A stretch of DNA of 42,817 bases. Source: a virus. The translations under genes and the position numbers were made by a program. The notes beneath the pieces are model-generated. The model had not been told where the DNA came from and did not search any database. It worked only from the letters and a program-made list of their open reading frames with translations. Below are positions 14,929 to 22,078 of the stretch, one piece after another; positions within the stretch are counted from its first letter, which is position 1; each line of letters opens with the position of its first letter. Where the stretch lies: positions 1 through 42,817 of IMG/VR virus record IMGVR_UViG_3300020156_000048; one strand, given 5' to 3'.

Positions 14929-15878
14929 CAGAACGCCTCCCCAGGTTCATCCCAGAAACGCATCGGATGCACGTCCTCAACGAATTGCCGTGCGCCATCG
15001 TGGAAGCCAAGGCCCACGGTCCCCAGCCAGTTCACCCGGCCCCGCTGCTTCTCCACCTTGAGAATCGCCTGCGGGCCGTTCGCGTCCTTGCGATTAATGT
15101 CGCGCCAGACAATGAACACGTAATCGGCTTTGGATCCGATCTCGTGGCCGCCGGCGATGTCATGCAGAGTTCCAGGTTGCTCATCCCCTCCCTTCCCATC
15201 GCGCTTACGCATGTGCGCTACGAGGTGGATGGTTACGCCGGTATCCTTGGCGAGAGACTTCAACTCACCAACGAACCGCGCTTGGGCTTCGTAGTCGTCG
15301 CGGTCGAGCGCCAGCATCATCAGCGAGTCCACGACCACCTGAGTTATCTTCAGCTCAGACGCTGCGTAGCGGATCACGGCCTGCATCCGCTTGGGATTGA
15401 TCTGGCCCTGTTGGTCGTAGAGCCACAGCTTCCCGCCGACAAACGACACGTACTCGTTGATCGACTTCAGCGACGGCTGCTTCTCACCGCAAGCAACCCA
15501 CGCTAAGTCCTTCCACACCTCCAGCACCTCCTCTTCCATCGAGGCGATGAGAGGCTTTTCACCGTGCCGGATGCCGTGGAGCATGAGCTGCTTGAGTAGC
15601 TGGGTCTTGCCGTGGCGCGACCACCCCGCCCACACCACGAGCTTCCCAGAGCGGATGAGCACCTTGCCCTTGGTCTTATCCCACGGCAGCGTAAGCCCAG
15701 GTTCAGACTCGTCTCCGAGCATGAGCGCCGCCTTGCCTCGTTCCGCTAGCGCCTCCGCAGGAATGACATGCGACTTGTCCTCGGCCGTAAGCCAACGCTC
15801 CCAGTCGATCTGCTCGCTGGAGATAACCTGTGCCTTGAACCTGTCCAGGAACTCAGCGCCGCGTGATGGATTCGCCAT
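14928..15878 (-). CDS. DnaB-like replicative helicase
   Basis: A 316-residue RecA-fold ATPase. Walker A is GWSRHGKT (85-92); the Walker B strand is VVVDSLM (181-187, D184). A DIAGGHEIGSKAD segment follows, typical of DnaB-type and Twinkle-type helicases. It lacks the DnaB N-terminal domain and is compact, like phage helicases that pair with a separate loader or primase. It is the partner of the primase zinc-finger gene (15853-16287), which it overlaps by 26 bp. It should unwind DNA at the phage fork. Confidence 0.85.
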   Translation of the reverse strand: MANPSRGAEFLDRFKAQVISSEQIDWERWLTAEDKSHVIPAEALAERGKAALMLGDESEPGLTLPWDKTKGKVLIRSGKLVVWAGWSRHGKTQLLKQLMLHGIRHGEKPLIASMEEEVLEVWKDLAWVACGEKQPSLKSINEYVSFVGGKLWLYDQQGQINPKRMQAVIRYAASELKITQVVVDSLMMLALDRDDYEAQARFVGELKSLAKDTGVTIHLVAHMRKRDGKGGDEQPGTLHDIAGGHEIGSKADYVFIVWRDINRKDANGPQAILKVEKQRGRVNWLGTVGLGFHDGARQFVEDVHPMRFWDEPGEAF

Positions 15879-16287
15879 TAGCTACGCTCCATGCGTGTTC
15901 CAAGCGCTCCCGAGCAATCCACAGGCGCTTGTAGTCGTCGTCGGAAATTTCCTGCTTCTTGTGCATGTCGTGGGCGATGATGGAAAGCACGCGGGCCTCC
16001 CACACGACAGCCTCGAACACGTCAGCAACGGGATACGGCCGGCGAAAGTCCTGATGCTCAAGCCGGTTGTGGTTCTCTGGGAACCATGGCTCCCAGCCAA
16101 GGCCGACAGCGCCTACGATCTCGTCAAAACTGCACCCGGAGAAACAGTGCGCCAGGATGTGGCCGTCGTCCTTCTCTGAGATCGTCATGCTGGGGCTGCG
16201 GTCGTCGTGAGCCGGACAACATGCCACCCAGGAGCCGCGCCCGGTTTTGCGTACCTTGTCGAGCCGCGAGAGGATGTCGCCGATCAC
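15853..16287 (-). CDS. primase CHC2-type zinc-finger protein without catalytic domain
   Basis: A 144-residue protein starting at GTG 16287. CCPAHDDRSPSMT (23-35) and AHCFSGCSFDEIVGAV (46-61) are the conserved halves of the DnaG-type zinc-binding domain (likely C24, H27, C48, C52). The rest is helical and has no Toprim motif. DnaG-like primases carry their catalytic core after the zinc domain, so a further catalytic component must come from host or another gene. It is coupled to both the DUF1376 gene and the helicase gene by short overlaps. Confidence 0.75.
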   Translation of the reverse strand: MIGDILSRLDKVRKTGRGSWVACCPAHDDRSPSMTISEKDDGHILAHCFSGCSFDEIVGAVGLGWEPWFPENHNRLEHQDFRRPYPVADVFEAVVWEARVLSIIAHDMHKKQEISDDDYKRLWIARERLEHAWSVANGESITRR

Positions 16288-16943
16288 AGGTCCACCTTCA
16301 CCGGCTGCTGCGATTGCGAGGACACGGGGAATAACCCTCGCCAGCCCTTCATCGTTGCCCGCTCCAGAACCGCCCTCGGGTCATTGCCGTCAGTGCGAAG
16401 CTGATCGAGATCCCGCAAGGCCAACTCCAGCGCCCTAGCGGTGTTGGGTGCTTTGACGCGAGAACGAACCTCCAGCCACGCTTTCCAAGCGTCCTCGGGA
16501 ACCCATGCAGGCAGCGCGACAGCGCCGTTTTCCTTACTTACTTGGTTCTTGGTTCTTGGTTCTTGGTTAGTTGCACAGTCGTTCAACGTCCGTTTAACGC
16601 CTGTTGAACGCTTGTTGAGCCGACGTTGAGCACTGGCCTTACCGGCCTTGCTTGCGTTATCTAGTCTCGCGCGGTAAGCCTTTATTTCTTCATCACATCT
16701 TGAGTGTTGGTAACCATCTCCATTAAGAACAAAAAACTCCTTGAGAATCGCCTTAACGGTGTCTCTTTCGTCCTGGGAACAGGCCAAAACGCGCTTGCAG
16801 ATCCACTCGAAATCGTTCGCCGGCAACGGTCTTTCGATGTCGTAGTACAGCTCAATAAGTTCTCTGTACAACGCCCGTTCAACGCGCGTTAGATGGCGTG
16901 TAGCGTTGTTGAAATCGCCAATGTGGTGAGGGTAGTAATTCAT
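16284..16943 (-). CDS. DUF1376 phage replication protein (O-like position)
   Basis: A 219-residue protein. The N-terminal YYPHHIGDFNNATRHLTRVE is the signature of DUF1376, followed by an ALYRELIELYY helix and an insertion with low-complexity repeats (about residues 110-135). Its C-terminus has WKAWLEVRSRVKAPNTARA. DUF1376 proteins lie at the start of the replication module in many temperate phages and are assumed to bind the origin, like lambda O. Here the gene contains two clusters of tandem DNA repeats, supporting that. Actual biochemical function is not established for this family. Confidence 0.8.
   Translation of the reverse strand: MNYYPHHIGDFNNATRHLTRVERALYRELIELYYDIERPLPANDFEWICKRVLACSQDERDTVKAILKEFFVLNGDGYQHSRCDEEIKAYRARLDNASKAGKASAQRRLNKRSTGVKRTLNDCATNQEPRTKNQVSKENGAVALPAWVPEDAWKAWLEVRSRVKAPNTARALELALRDLDQLRTDGNDPRAVLERATMKGWRGLFPVSSQSQQPVKVDL
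16542..16569. repeat. 7-bp tandem repeat TTGGTTC, four copies
   Basis: Three exact TTGGTTC copies (16542, 16549, 16556) and a fourth TTGGTTA (16563) lie in a comparatively A/T-rich stretch inside the DUF1376 gene. They encode a Gln/Asn/Pro/Thr-rich low-complexity segment on the minus strand. Adjacent to the 11-bp iterons, they may be part of a replication origin or may be a slippage product. Confidence 0.9.
16580..16634. repeat. 11-bp iteron-like repeats, five copies (candidate origin)
   Basis: Five units of 11 bp begin at 16580, 16591, 16602, 16613 and 16624. The first three are CGTTCAACGTC, CGTTTAACGCC and TGTTGAACGCT; the last two are weaker (TGTTGAGCCGA, CGTTGAGCACT). A further similar CGTTCAACG occurs at about 16879. 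Helical-period-spaced tandem sites inside the putative initiator gene are the hallmark of lambda-type origins. The A/T-richer TTGGTTC block next to them would serve as unwinding region. Inference from arrangement only. Confidence 0.6.
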
Positions 16944-17192
16944 GTCAGGACTGTGTTTTTATTCAGTACCTTTAGTCTGCCTCACCAGCAACGGCGTTTC
17001 CCTTTAAGGCAAAAACTTTTCTTGTCGCCGCGCCAACTATCCACACCGTTGCGGCATGTAGTTGACGTTGTTAACTAAACCGCCATTCGAGACTGTGGAT
17101 AAGCTGTTAGTTCGCTCTCCCACTGGTCTGCGTACTTCACCTACTTGTTCTTAGTTCGCCCCATTGCCACCATCTGGCACGCTGGGGAACTG
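16944..17192. promoter_or_regulatory. 249-bp gap with DnaA-box matches upstream of replication genes
   Basis: This intergenic stretch lies between the 49-residue gene and the DUF1376 gene. It has an exact DnaA box consensus, TTATCCACA on the minus strand (17094-17102), and a one-mismatch copy CTATCCACA on the plus strand (17038-17046), about 48 bp apart and in opposite directions. GTTAAC and T/A-rich tracts lie near. No ORF of quality was seen. It may be part of the replication origin or its regulatory region. Confidence 0.5.
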
Positions 17193-17342
17193 CTATTTCT
17201 TGTCGTTCAGGAAGCGTTTCCAAGAGCCGTGCATATCCCGCACGGCTTTCATCTTTTGCGTGCTGGAAAACAACTCCATTTGCTTCCAGGCCCTATGCCG
17301 GCCATTGGCCAGCCAGAAACGGATCTGCCAGATGAGCTTCAT
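17193..17342 (-). CDS. small basic hypothetical protein
   Basis: A 49-residue ORF starting at ATG 17342 in an ATGA overlap with the stop of the regulator gene. It is rich in Lys, Arg and Trp (MKLIWQIRFWLANGRHRAW; ends FLNDKK), suggesting nucleic-acid binding or membrane-surface association. The overlapping start supports it. Function unknown. Confidence 0.55.
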   Translation of the reverse strand: MKLIWQIRFWLANGRHRAWKQMELFSSTQKMKAVRDMHGSWKRFLNDKK

Positions 17343-17764
17343 GCGGCCTTCAAGAATCCGCTGTGCATCATTTCTCTTTGCGCCTCGATGGCGGCCAGCT
17401 TCTCCCGCAGCTCGCGCTCTTCACGGTCGATCTGGTTCTCGAACATCTGGTAGCCAAGGCGCATGTTTTCCCACTGCAGCGGCGCGACATTGCCGCAGAT
17501 GGACATCAGTTGAGTTCGCTTTTGGGTCGGGAAGTTGCCGTTGCCCTGCATGAGGCGTGTCCAGTGGCCCTTGTCGATGCCTAGCTGGTCACGGATCCAC
17601 TCATGCTTAAGACCCGACATATGCACGCACAAAACAACGGCTTGCAGCTCGTCTTCGCACTTGGAGACGAGCGCCCAATCGACCATACGAGGTTTCTGCG
17701 GCGTCACCGCTGACGGTTGAGGCCGGTTGACTTCGGTTGAGTTTGCTTTGTCGAGCTGTCCCAT
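17339..17764 (-). CDS. putative early transcription regulator (HTH), CII-position
   Basis: A 141-residue protein. ATG 17764 is preferred to the upstream starts because residues before it are not protein-like in context. A helix-turn-helix-like segment reads LKHEWIRDQLGIDKGHWTRLM (about 52-72), and the C-terminus is a coiled coil (DREERELREKLAAIEAQRE). It is the second gene of the cro operon, the lambda cII position, so a lysogeny-control role is possible. I do not recognise its specific family. Confidence 0.6.
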   Translation of the reverse strand: MGQLDKANSTEVNRPQPSAVTPQKPRMVDWALVSKCEDELQAVVLCVHMSGLKHEWIRDQLGIDKGHWTRLMQGNGNFPTQKRTQLMSICGNVAPLQWENMRLGYQMFENQIDREERELREKLAAIEAQREMMHSGFLKAA

Positions 17765-17903
17765 TAGCGTGTGCCTTATGCGATCAGTTCGACGAAACGA
17801 GAAGAGGACCCAGGCCAGCGGCATCACGCTTAAGGCACTGGGTAAGCACGCGACTACGGGACAGGAGGAGGGGAAGTCCCAGCGTGGATGCGTGGGGAAT
17901 CAT

Positions 17904-18128
17904 CTAGGCAGCGTTCTTGCTCGGAAGCAAAGACTCGAAATCGAGCTGCTCGGCCGGCTTGCGGACAACGCCAGCGGAAGCAGACACGAGACGCCTAGCA
18001 AGATCGGGAGACGGCCGGCGATGACCGGCGGCGATCTGGCTGAAATATGCGTAGTTAGTACCGGCCATCAGGGCCACTCTTTCGGCCTTATCCCGGCCGT
18101 GTTTTTGGAGGAAAGCTTTGGCGTCCAT
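17904..18128 (-). CDS. cro: Cro-like repressor
   Basis: A 74-residue protein with one helix-turn-helix: ERVALMAGTNYAYFSQIAAG, then HRRPSPDLARRL. It is divergently transcribed from the CI-like repressor gene and its promoter overlaps two operators, exactly the lambda cro arrangement. The best promoter (-10 at 18141-18136) starts RNA about one base before ATG 18128, so the message would be leaderless; no Shine-Dalgarno lies upstream. The C-terminus is short and lacks a LexA-fold domain. It would bind the operators and shut CI expression during lytic growth. Confidence 0.8.
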   Translation of the reverse strand: MDAKAFLQKHGRDKAERVALMAGTNYAYFSQIAAGHRRPSPDLARRLVSASAGVVRKPAEQLDFESLLPSKNAA

Positions 18129-18135
18129 ACCCCCG

Positions 18136-18179
18136 AGAGTAGCAACATGCTATTCCTGTGTCAATAGCATGCTGCACGT
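18136..18179 (-). promoter_or_regulatory. OR-like operators and cro promoter
   Basis: Two 17-bp sites related to AATAGCANNNTGCTATT lie at 18138-18154 and 18163-18179, 25 bp centre to centre; the first is a near-complete dyad, the second has one good half. On the minus strand the promoter reads TTGACA (18164-18159), 17 bp spacer, TACTCT (18141-18136). Repressor on either site would cover the -35 or the -10. Confidence 0.8.
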
Positions 18180-18216
18180 TCCCCCTTTTGGCGATTTGCT
18201 ATCCAATGGCACCGCA

Positions 18217-18855
18217 ATGGAAAACAAGGAGATCAGGCGGAGGAACCTTCTCCGTCTGGCCGGGGAGTTCGGGACCCTCAAGGCTCTGGCCGAGGCGACC
18301 AAGACCGACCCAGCACATTTGAGTCAGATTAAGAACCAAACGCGCGACATGGGCGATGATGTCGCTCGCCGGTTCGAGAAGCGCCTGAAGAAGCCCCTGG
18401 GGTGGATGGATCTCCCTCATGCCGGGACTCAGGAAAACCCTGACAACACTACTCCTGGCCCTGATATACGGGGAACGGTTCCCTTGATATCGTGGACTAA
18501 GGCTGGGAAGTGGGGCGAAATACAAGACCCGTTTCACCCTGGCGATGCCGAAGAATGGATTCCCACTACAGCGGCCGTGTCGAAGTCAGCTTTTGCCCTG
18601 CGAGTAAGGGGCGACTCCATGGAACCCCGGATTCCGGACGGGGCTATCGTTATAATTGATCCAGCAGCACAGTACGGGCACGGCAAGATCGTCCTTGCAA
18701 AGAGGACGAATGACCAGGAAGCAACCCTGAAGCAGCTCTGGTACGACGGGGCCGTTCCTAAGCTCCGGCCGCTCAACGAGCGCTACGCCATCCTCGATAT
18801 GCCCGAGGACACCCGCATCATCGGCGTAGCCGTTCGCCTCGAACTAGACCTCTAA
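18217..18855 (+). CDS. cI: CI-like phage repressor, LexA/S24 fold
   Basis: A 212-residue repressor. The N-terminal domain (about 1-65) has a helix-turn-helix centred on LAEATKTDPAHLSQIKNQ. The C-terminal S24 domain (about 85-212) has the self-cleavage Ala96-Gly97 (TKAGKW), the nucleophile Ser134 in RGDSMEP and the general base Lys172 in ATLKQL, so it should be RecA-inducible like lambda CI. ATG 18217 gives the normal family start; no Shine-Dalgarno precedes it. It lies between the cro operators and the rightward operator set, as in lambda (inverted). Confidence 0.92.
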   Translation: MENKEIRRRNLLRLAGEFGTLKALAEATKTDPAHLSQIKNQTRDMGDDVARRFEKRLKKPLGWMDLPHAGTQENPDNTTPGPDIRGTVPLISWTKAGKWGEIQDPFHPGDAEEWIPTTAAVSKSAFALRVRGDSMEPRIPDGAIVIIDPAAQYGHGKIVLAKRTNDQEATLKQLWYDGAVPKLRPLNERYAILDMPEDTRIIGVAVRLELDL

Positions 18856-18922
18856 AAGCCGAACCAAAGGCCAATCTATTCGGCGGCGATTTCGCCTGCC
18901 GAAATCGGTCGCGCCCTCATTT

Positions 18923-18966
18923 AATAGCATGCTGCTATTGACATAAGAATAGCGTCTTGCTATTCT
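18923..18966 (+). promoter_or_regulatory. OL-like operators and early rightward promoter
   Basis: Two 17-bp dyads, AATAGCATGCTGCTATT (18923-18939) and AATAGCGTCTTGCTATT (18948-18964), again lie 25 bp apart. The promoter TTGACA (18938-18943), 17-bp spacer, TATTCT (18961-18966) is overlapped by both. Transcription would start near 18973, upstream of the long plus-strand early operon. Confidence 0.88.
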
Positions 18967-19006
18967 GCTGCCAAGAACCTACTACCACTTCGTAGGGGAG
19001 GCAGCG

Positions 19007-19132
19007 ATGGGCTACCAGAAGCGCCAACGTAGCGAAGAGGATTCCAAAAGGATCGCCGGCCCGGTCCTGATCCTCGTTCTCCTGATGCTCGGCTTCGCGG
19101 TCGTCAACTCCTGCGCTCGGGTGATGTCGTGA
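19007..19132 (+). CDS. 41-residue small membrane peptide
   Basis: First ORF of the early rightward transcript, with a strong GGGGAG ribosome site six bases before ATG 19007. The N-terminus is basic and polar (MGYQKRQRSEEDSKR), followed by a hydrophobic helix (GPVLILVLLMLGFAVV) and a Cys close behind. N-in membrane anchoring is likely. Early-expressed small membrane peptides in this position often act in superinfection exclusion, but no function is established here. Confidence 0.65.
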   Translation: MGYQKRQRSEEDSKRIAGPVLILVLLMLGFAVVNSCARVMS

Positions 19133-19239
19133 GACGCGACGACTCGTTCCGCCTCATCCCCGCCGAGGTTGCTGACAGGCTGGTTTTCTGGGGCGCTCTC
19201 GCCTTCGTGGCTATCGGCTATGCATGGGGAGGCTTCTGA
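19129..19239 (+). CDS. 36-residue small membrane peptide
   Basis: Starts at GTG 19129 overlapping the previous TGA and ends in a TGATG overlap. A polar N-terminus (RRDDSFRL) is followed by a single hydrophobic helix (VFWGALAFVAIGYAWG). No family recognised. It may work with the preceding membrane peptide. Confidence 0.55.
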   Translation: MRRDDSFRLIPAEVADRLVFWGALAFVAIGYAWGGF

Positions 19240-19529
19240 TGTGGCCCTTCAGCAAGGAGCCCTCTTACGAGGAGGAGAAGAGCTTCTATGAAGCCTCAGA
19301 GGCAAAGCTGCTCGCCTTCCGTAAGCCGGGTGAGCGCTTTTGGTTCTCTGGCGTGAGGCTGTCCGTCGCCTGCGTAGAGCGCGTTGACCTCGGCTACTGC
19401 ACTTACGTCCCTCGCCTTCAGTGCTGGTATCGGGATAACAACGGCCAGCTTTTCCGCATGACGTTTGAAGTTTGCGATCTGCCTGCGCTGTACGCGCAAA
19501 ACCCGGTCAAGAAAGCGAAAGGTAAATGA
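19239..19529 (+). CDS. hypothetical early protein, 96 residues
   Basis: Starts at ATG 19239, six bases after GGGGAGG and overlapping the preceding TGA. The core has conserved-looking segments GERFWFSGVRLSV and CWYRDNNGQLFRM. The Lys-rich end (PVKKAKGK) is basic. No family recognised. Confidence 0.65.
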   Translation: MWPFSKEPSYEEEKSFYEASEAKLLAFRKPGERFWFSGVRLSVACVERVDLGYCTYVPRLQCWYRDNNGQLFRMTFEVCDLPALYAQNPVKKAKGK

Positions 19530-19879
19530 TGTTCGCCCACGAACCCAAGCCTTGGGACTTCAGCGACGAGATCACCCGCCTCACCAACATCTACCTCCAC
19601 CTCAGCGGAATCCCCATGCACAGAGATCAGAACACCGCCGAACTTCTGCGCCACGAGCGCGAGCAAGCCCGCCTAGAGAAAGAGGCCGAGCTGATGGTGC
19701 CCGACTTCACCTCCGACGATGACCTGATCCAAGCCGGGATCATCCGCGAGCACAGGCCTGCAGTTAAGGAGCTGATGGCCCTCCTCGCCCTCGGGAAGCA
19801 AGCGCGGCAGGAAGACCTCTTGAAAGCCTGCTCGATGCTGGAGAAGTGCCTGTACTACACCTGGAGGGACGAGGCGTGA
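19526..19879 (+). CDS. hypothetical early protein, 117 residues
   Basis: An acidic helical protein with an N-terminal HEPKPWDFSDEITRL segment and later AVKELMALLALGKQ. It overlaps the preceding gene by 4 bp and the next by a GTGA. No family recognised. Confidence 0.65.
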   Translation: MMFAHEPKPWDFSDEITRLTNIYLHLSGIPMHRDQNTAELLRHEREQARLEKEAELMVPDFTSDDDLIQAGIIREHRPAVKELMALLALGKQARQEDLLKACSMLEKCLYYTWRDEA

Positions 19880-20040
19880 AATCGATCTTAGACAAATCGT
19901 TCCGCTACGTGCCGGCCGCCGCGACGGACCTGAAGGCGACTTTCGAGCGCATTCGCAAAGAACGGGACGAAGCTGAGCGAAAGCAGCAGGAGAAGACCCA
20001 AGACCGGATCCTTCGCTGGAGACCAAATGGATCTCGATGA
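19876..20040 (+). CDS. small hypothetical protein, 54 residues
   Basis: Starts at GTG 19876 in overlap with the stop above. The sequence is helical and charged ([18 protein letters not shown]) with a basic end (WRPNGSR). It has the look of a coiled-coil adaptor. No function known. Confidence 0.6.
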   Translation: MKSILDKSFRYVPAAATDLKATFERIRKERDEAERKQQEKTQDRILRWRPNGSR

Positions 20041-20155
20041 GATGAGCGACGCGGAGTGGAACGAGAAGATGGTTCAGGAGGAGCTGCTGTGGCGGCTCTG
20101 GGAAGACGGCGAGTTGTCCCGAATGGAAATGGAAGAAAGACTCAGCGATGAATAG
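20027..20155 (+). CDS. small acidic protein, 42 residues
   Basis: ATG 20027 lies 14 bp inside the previous gene, and the end overlaps the annealing-protein gene by 8 bp. Strongly acidic with Met/Glu/Asp repeats. It might mimic DNA or regulate the recombination proteins, but nothing proves this. Confidence 0.5.
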   Translation: MDLDEMSDAEWNEKMVQEELLWRLWEDGELSRMEMEERLSDE

Positions 20156-20729
20156 CAGCCCGACGATTGAGAAGCTGGCCGAGGCCCTGAGCAAGGCCCA
20201 GGCGGAACTGAAGAACCCCGCATTCGATTCCACCAACCCGCACTTTAGAAGCAAGTTCGCCTCGCTCGTATCCGTACGTGAGGCGGTCCTGCCTGTCCTG
20301 AACAGGCACGGCCTGACGATCAGTCAGTTCCCCAAGGGTGGTGATGGCTGCGCCGGGGTCGTGAACCGGCTCATGCACTCCTCAGGCCAATGGCTGGAGG
20401 AGGAATGCCTACTGCCGCTGGACAAGAACAACGCTCAAGGGGCCGGATCCGCGATCACCTATGCCCGCCGCTACTGCCTGCAGGCCATCGCCGGGGTTGT
20501 GGCCGACGAGGACGACGACGCCAACGCTGCCAGCGCTCCGGTGAAGAAGGCAGAGCCCAAGGCCGATCCCGCCTTGCTGAAGCTCCTCTCCACGGCCGCT
20601 GAGAACGGCACAGAGCCATTCCGGGAAGTCTGGAAGGGGCTGACCAAGGAGCAGCGGGAAACCGTCTCCCAGAGCACCCTGGCGGATCTGAAGGCCAAGT
20701 GTGACGAGGCGGACAAGGTAGCGGCTTAG
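20148..20729 (+). CDS. erf: ERF family single-strand annealing protein
   Basis: A 193-residue protein with the ERF signature: [30 protein letters not shown] and a [20 protein letters not shown] helix with DDDAN immediately after. P22 Erf-type proteins form rings and anneal single strands for recombination. The C-terminal 70 residues are helical and variable. It begins the recombination module and is followed directly by an exonuclease and an SSB-like gene. Confidence 0.92.
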   Translation: MNSSPTIEKLAEALSKAQAELKNPAFDSTNPHFRSKFASLVSVREAVLPVLNRHGLTISQFPKGGDGCAGVVNRLMHSSGQWLEEECLLPLDKNNAQGAGSAITYARRYCLQAIAGVVADEDDDANAASAPVKKAEPKADPALLKLLSTAAENGTEPFREVWKGLTKEQRETVSQSTLADLKAKCDEADKVAA

Positions 20730-21304
20730 TGCTGACGGCGGAATTACAGGGGACAACCGCATGGCATTTAGAACGCGCAGGAAGGCTCACAGCGTCGCAG
20801 TTTGGCGCGGCTCTAGGTTTGTCGCCCTACTGCTCCCGGCAAGAGCTTTGGAGACAGCTCACTGGACGAGCCGAATCCTTCACCGGGAACGAGGCCACCG
20901 ACTGGGGGAGCGCACATGAGAAAGACGCTCGCCACGCGTTTGAGGTGGATACGGGTCTACTGGTTGAGCCCGCTGGTTTCGTCCCGCACGAAGACTGGAG
21001 CGGCTGCAGCCCAGACGGCTACATCCCAGACAACGGGCTCGTCGAGTTCAAAGCGCCCTACTCGCAGCGGATCTACGACGACATCCCAGACCATTACCGA
21101 GCGCAGGTTATTGGGCAGCTTGCCATCACGAAGCGCGACTTCTGCTGGTTCTGCTGCTGGACTCCATACGAGTTCCGCAAGTGGCGGGTGGATGCAGAGC
21201 CCAAAACCTGGGATCGGATGGAGCAAGCGTTAAGGGAGTTCTGGCAAGCAGTGAAGGACGGCAAAGAGCCCAAGCGGGCGAAGAAATTCCAACTGAAAGG
21301 GTAG
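20729..21304 (+). CDS. YqaJ-type viral recombinase / lambda exonuclease family
   Basis: A 191-residue nuclease starting at GTG 20729, with the first base shared with the stop of erf. Motifs in order are GRLTASQFGAALGLSPY, WGSAHEKDARHAFE, CSPDGYI and LVEFKAPY, giving the catalytic acids (E of EKDA region, D of PDG) and the E-x-K of PD-(D/E)xK. It should degrade 5' ends to feed the annealing protein. Family length and motif order are normal. Confidence 0.92.
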   Translation: MLTAELQGTTAWHLERAGRLTASQFGAALGLSPYCSRQELWRQLTGRAESFTGNEATDWGSAHEKDARHAFEVDTGLLVEPAGFVPHEDWSGCSPDGYIPDNGLVEFKAPYSQRIYDDIPDHYRAQVIGQLAITKRDFCWFCCWTPYEFRKWRVDAEPKTWDRMEQALREFWQAVKDGKEPKRAKKFQLKG

Positions 21305-21306
21305 CA

Positions 21307-21591
21307 ATGGCAAAAGAAGAAATCGAGTTTGTAGACGGCCTGATCGTCAAGGCCCCTCACGAGAGAGCGCCTGACTTCGTAAAGGCCAACATCTCCATCA
21401 AGGTCGAAGACCTGGGGAAGTGGCTGCGCGGGAAATACAAGGCCGGCGAGGAATGGGTCAACGTGGATGTGAAGGTCGCCAAGAGCGGGAAATGGTACGC
21501 GGCCGTATCTACGTACAAGCCGAAGGAACAAGCACCCGCACAGAAGCCGGCCGGGAAGATCCAAGACATGGAAGACGACATTCCCTTCTGA
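21307..21591 (+). CDS. single-strand-DNA-binding-like protein with DDIPF tail
   Basis: A 94-residue protein whose C-terminus EDDIPF is the conserved SSB protein-interaction tail. The body has OB-like alternating strands (ANISIKVEDLGKWLRGKY, EEWVNVDVKVAKSGKWYA). It follows the exonuclease by two bases. The length is shorter than bacterial SSB, so it is one of the compact phage ssDNA-binding proteins. Strong ATG context supports the start. Confidence 0.72.
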   Translation: MAKEEIEFVDGLIVKAPHERAPDFVKANISIKVEDLGKWLRGKYKAGEEWVNVDVKVAKSGKWYAAVSTYKPKEQAPAQKPAGKIQDMEDDIPF

Positions 21592-21884
21592 TGGCGAATG
21601 CAAAGGCATCGTGGAGAAACATGCTCGCCGGCCTCCAGTGCGTAGTCGGCAAGAGGCACGGCGGCTGTGCGGGAGGAATCAATCTCCACCACGTTGCTGA
21701 AGGCTCGGGGCTGAGAAGCGATTGGTCCCTAGTCCCGCTCTGTGTGGAGCACCACACCGGCCAATCAGGACTTCACGGAATGGGCAGCAAGAACTTCCTC
21801 AGGCTCTACCGGCCTCCTGGTGAATCCGAATACGGGTTGCTGGTGTGGCTGCTGGAGGATCTGGCGCATAGGAAAGCGGCGTGA
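21591..21884 (+). CDS. HNH-like/Ref-like nuclease
   Basis: A 97-residue protein starting in a TGATG overlap. Segments INLHHVAEGSGLRSDWSLVPLCVEHH and GLHGMGSKNFLRLY match the small HNH-type nuclease family that includes P1 Ref (recombination enhancement, RecA-dependent). His and Cys ligands are in the expected order. It follows the SSB-like gene in the recombination block. Activity is not demonstrated. Confidence 0.7.
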   Translation: MANAKASWRNMLAGLQCVVGKRHGGCAGGINLHHVAEGSGLRSDWSLVPLCVEHHTGQSGLHGMGSKNFLRLYRPPGESEYGLLVWLLEDLAHRKAA

Positions 21885-22078
21885 CTTGCTGCGGAGCGTA
21901 CTGCTCAGAGGTCTGCGATTGCCTGGGAGAGAAGGATGGAGCTGAAGCCGGTAACGATGGAGAAAGGCGAGGTCTACGGGAAGCTGACCGTTCTAGCAAA
22001 GGTGAAGACCAAGAACGGGCTCAAGTGGCGATGCGGCTGCGCCTGCGGGTACTCGGGGCTTCTCGTGCGGACGAATGA
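21881..22078 (+). CDS. possible cysteine-rich small ORF
   Basis: Begins at GTG 21881 overlapping the stop above, with CCGAYCSEVCDC in the first 14 residues. After about 21936 it overlaps the zinc-ribbon gene in another frame and the sequence there does not look protein-like, so the real product, if any, may be short or the ORF may be an overlap artefact. Confidence 0.25.
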   Translation: MTCCGAYCSEVCDCLGEKDGAEAGNDGERRGLREADRSSKGEDQERAQVAMRLRLRVLGASRADE

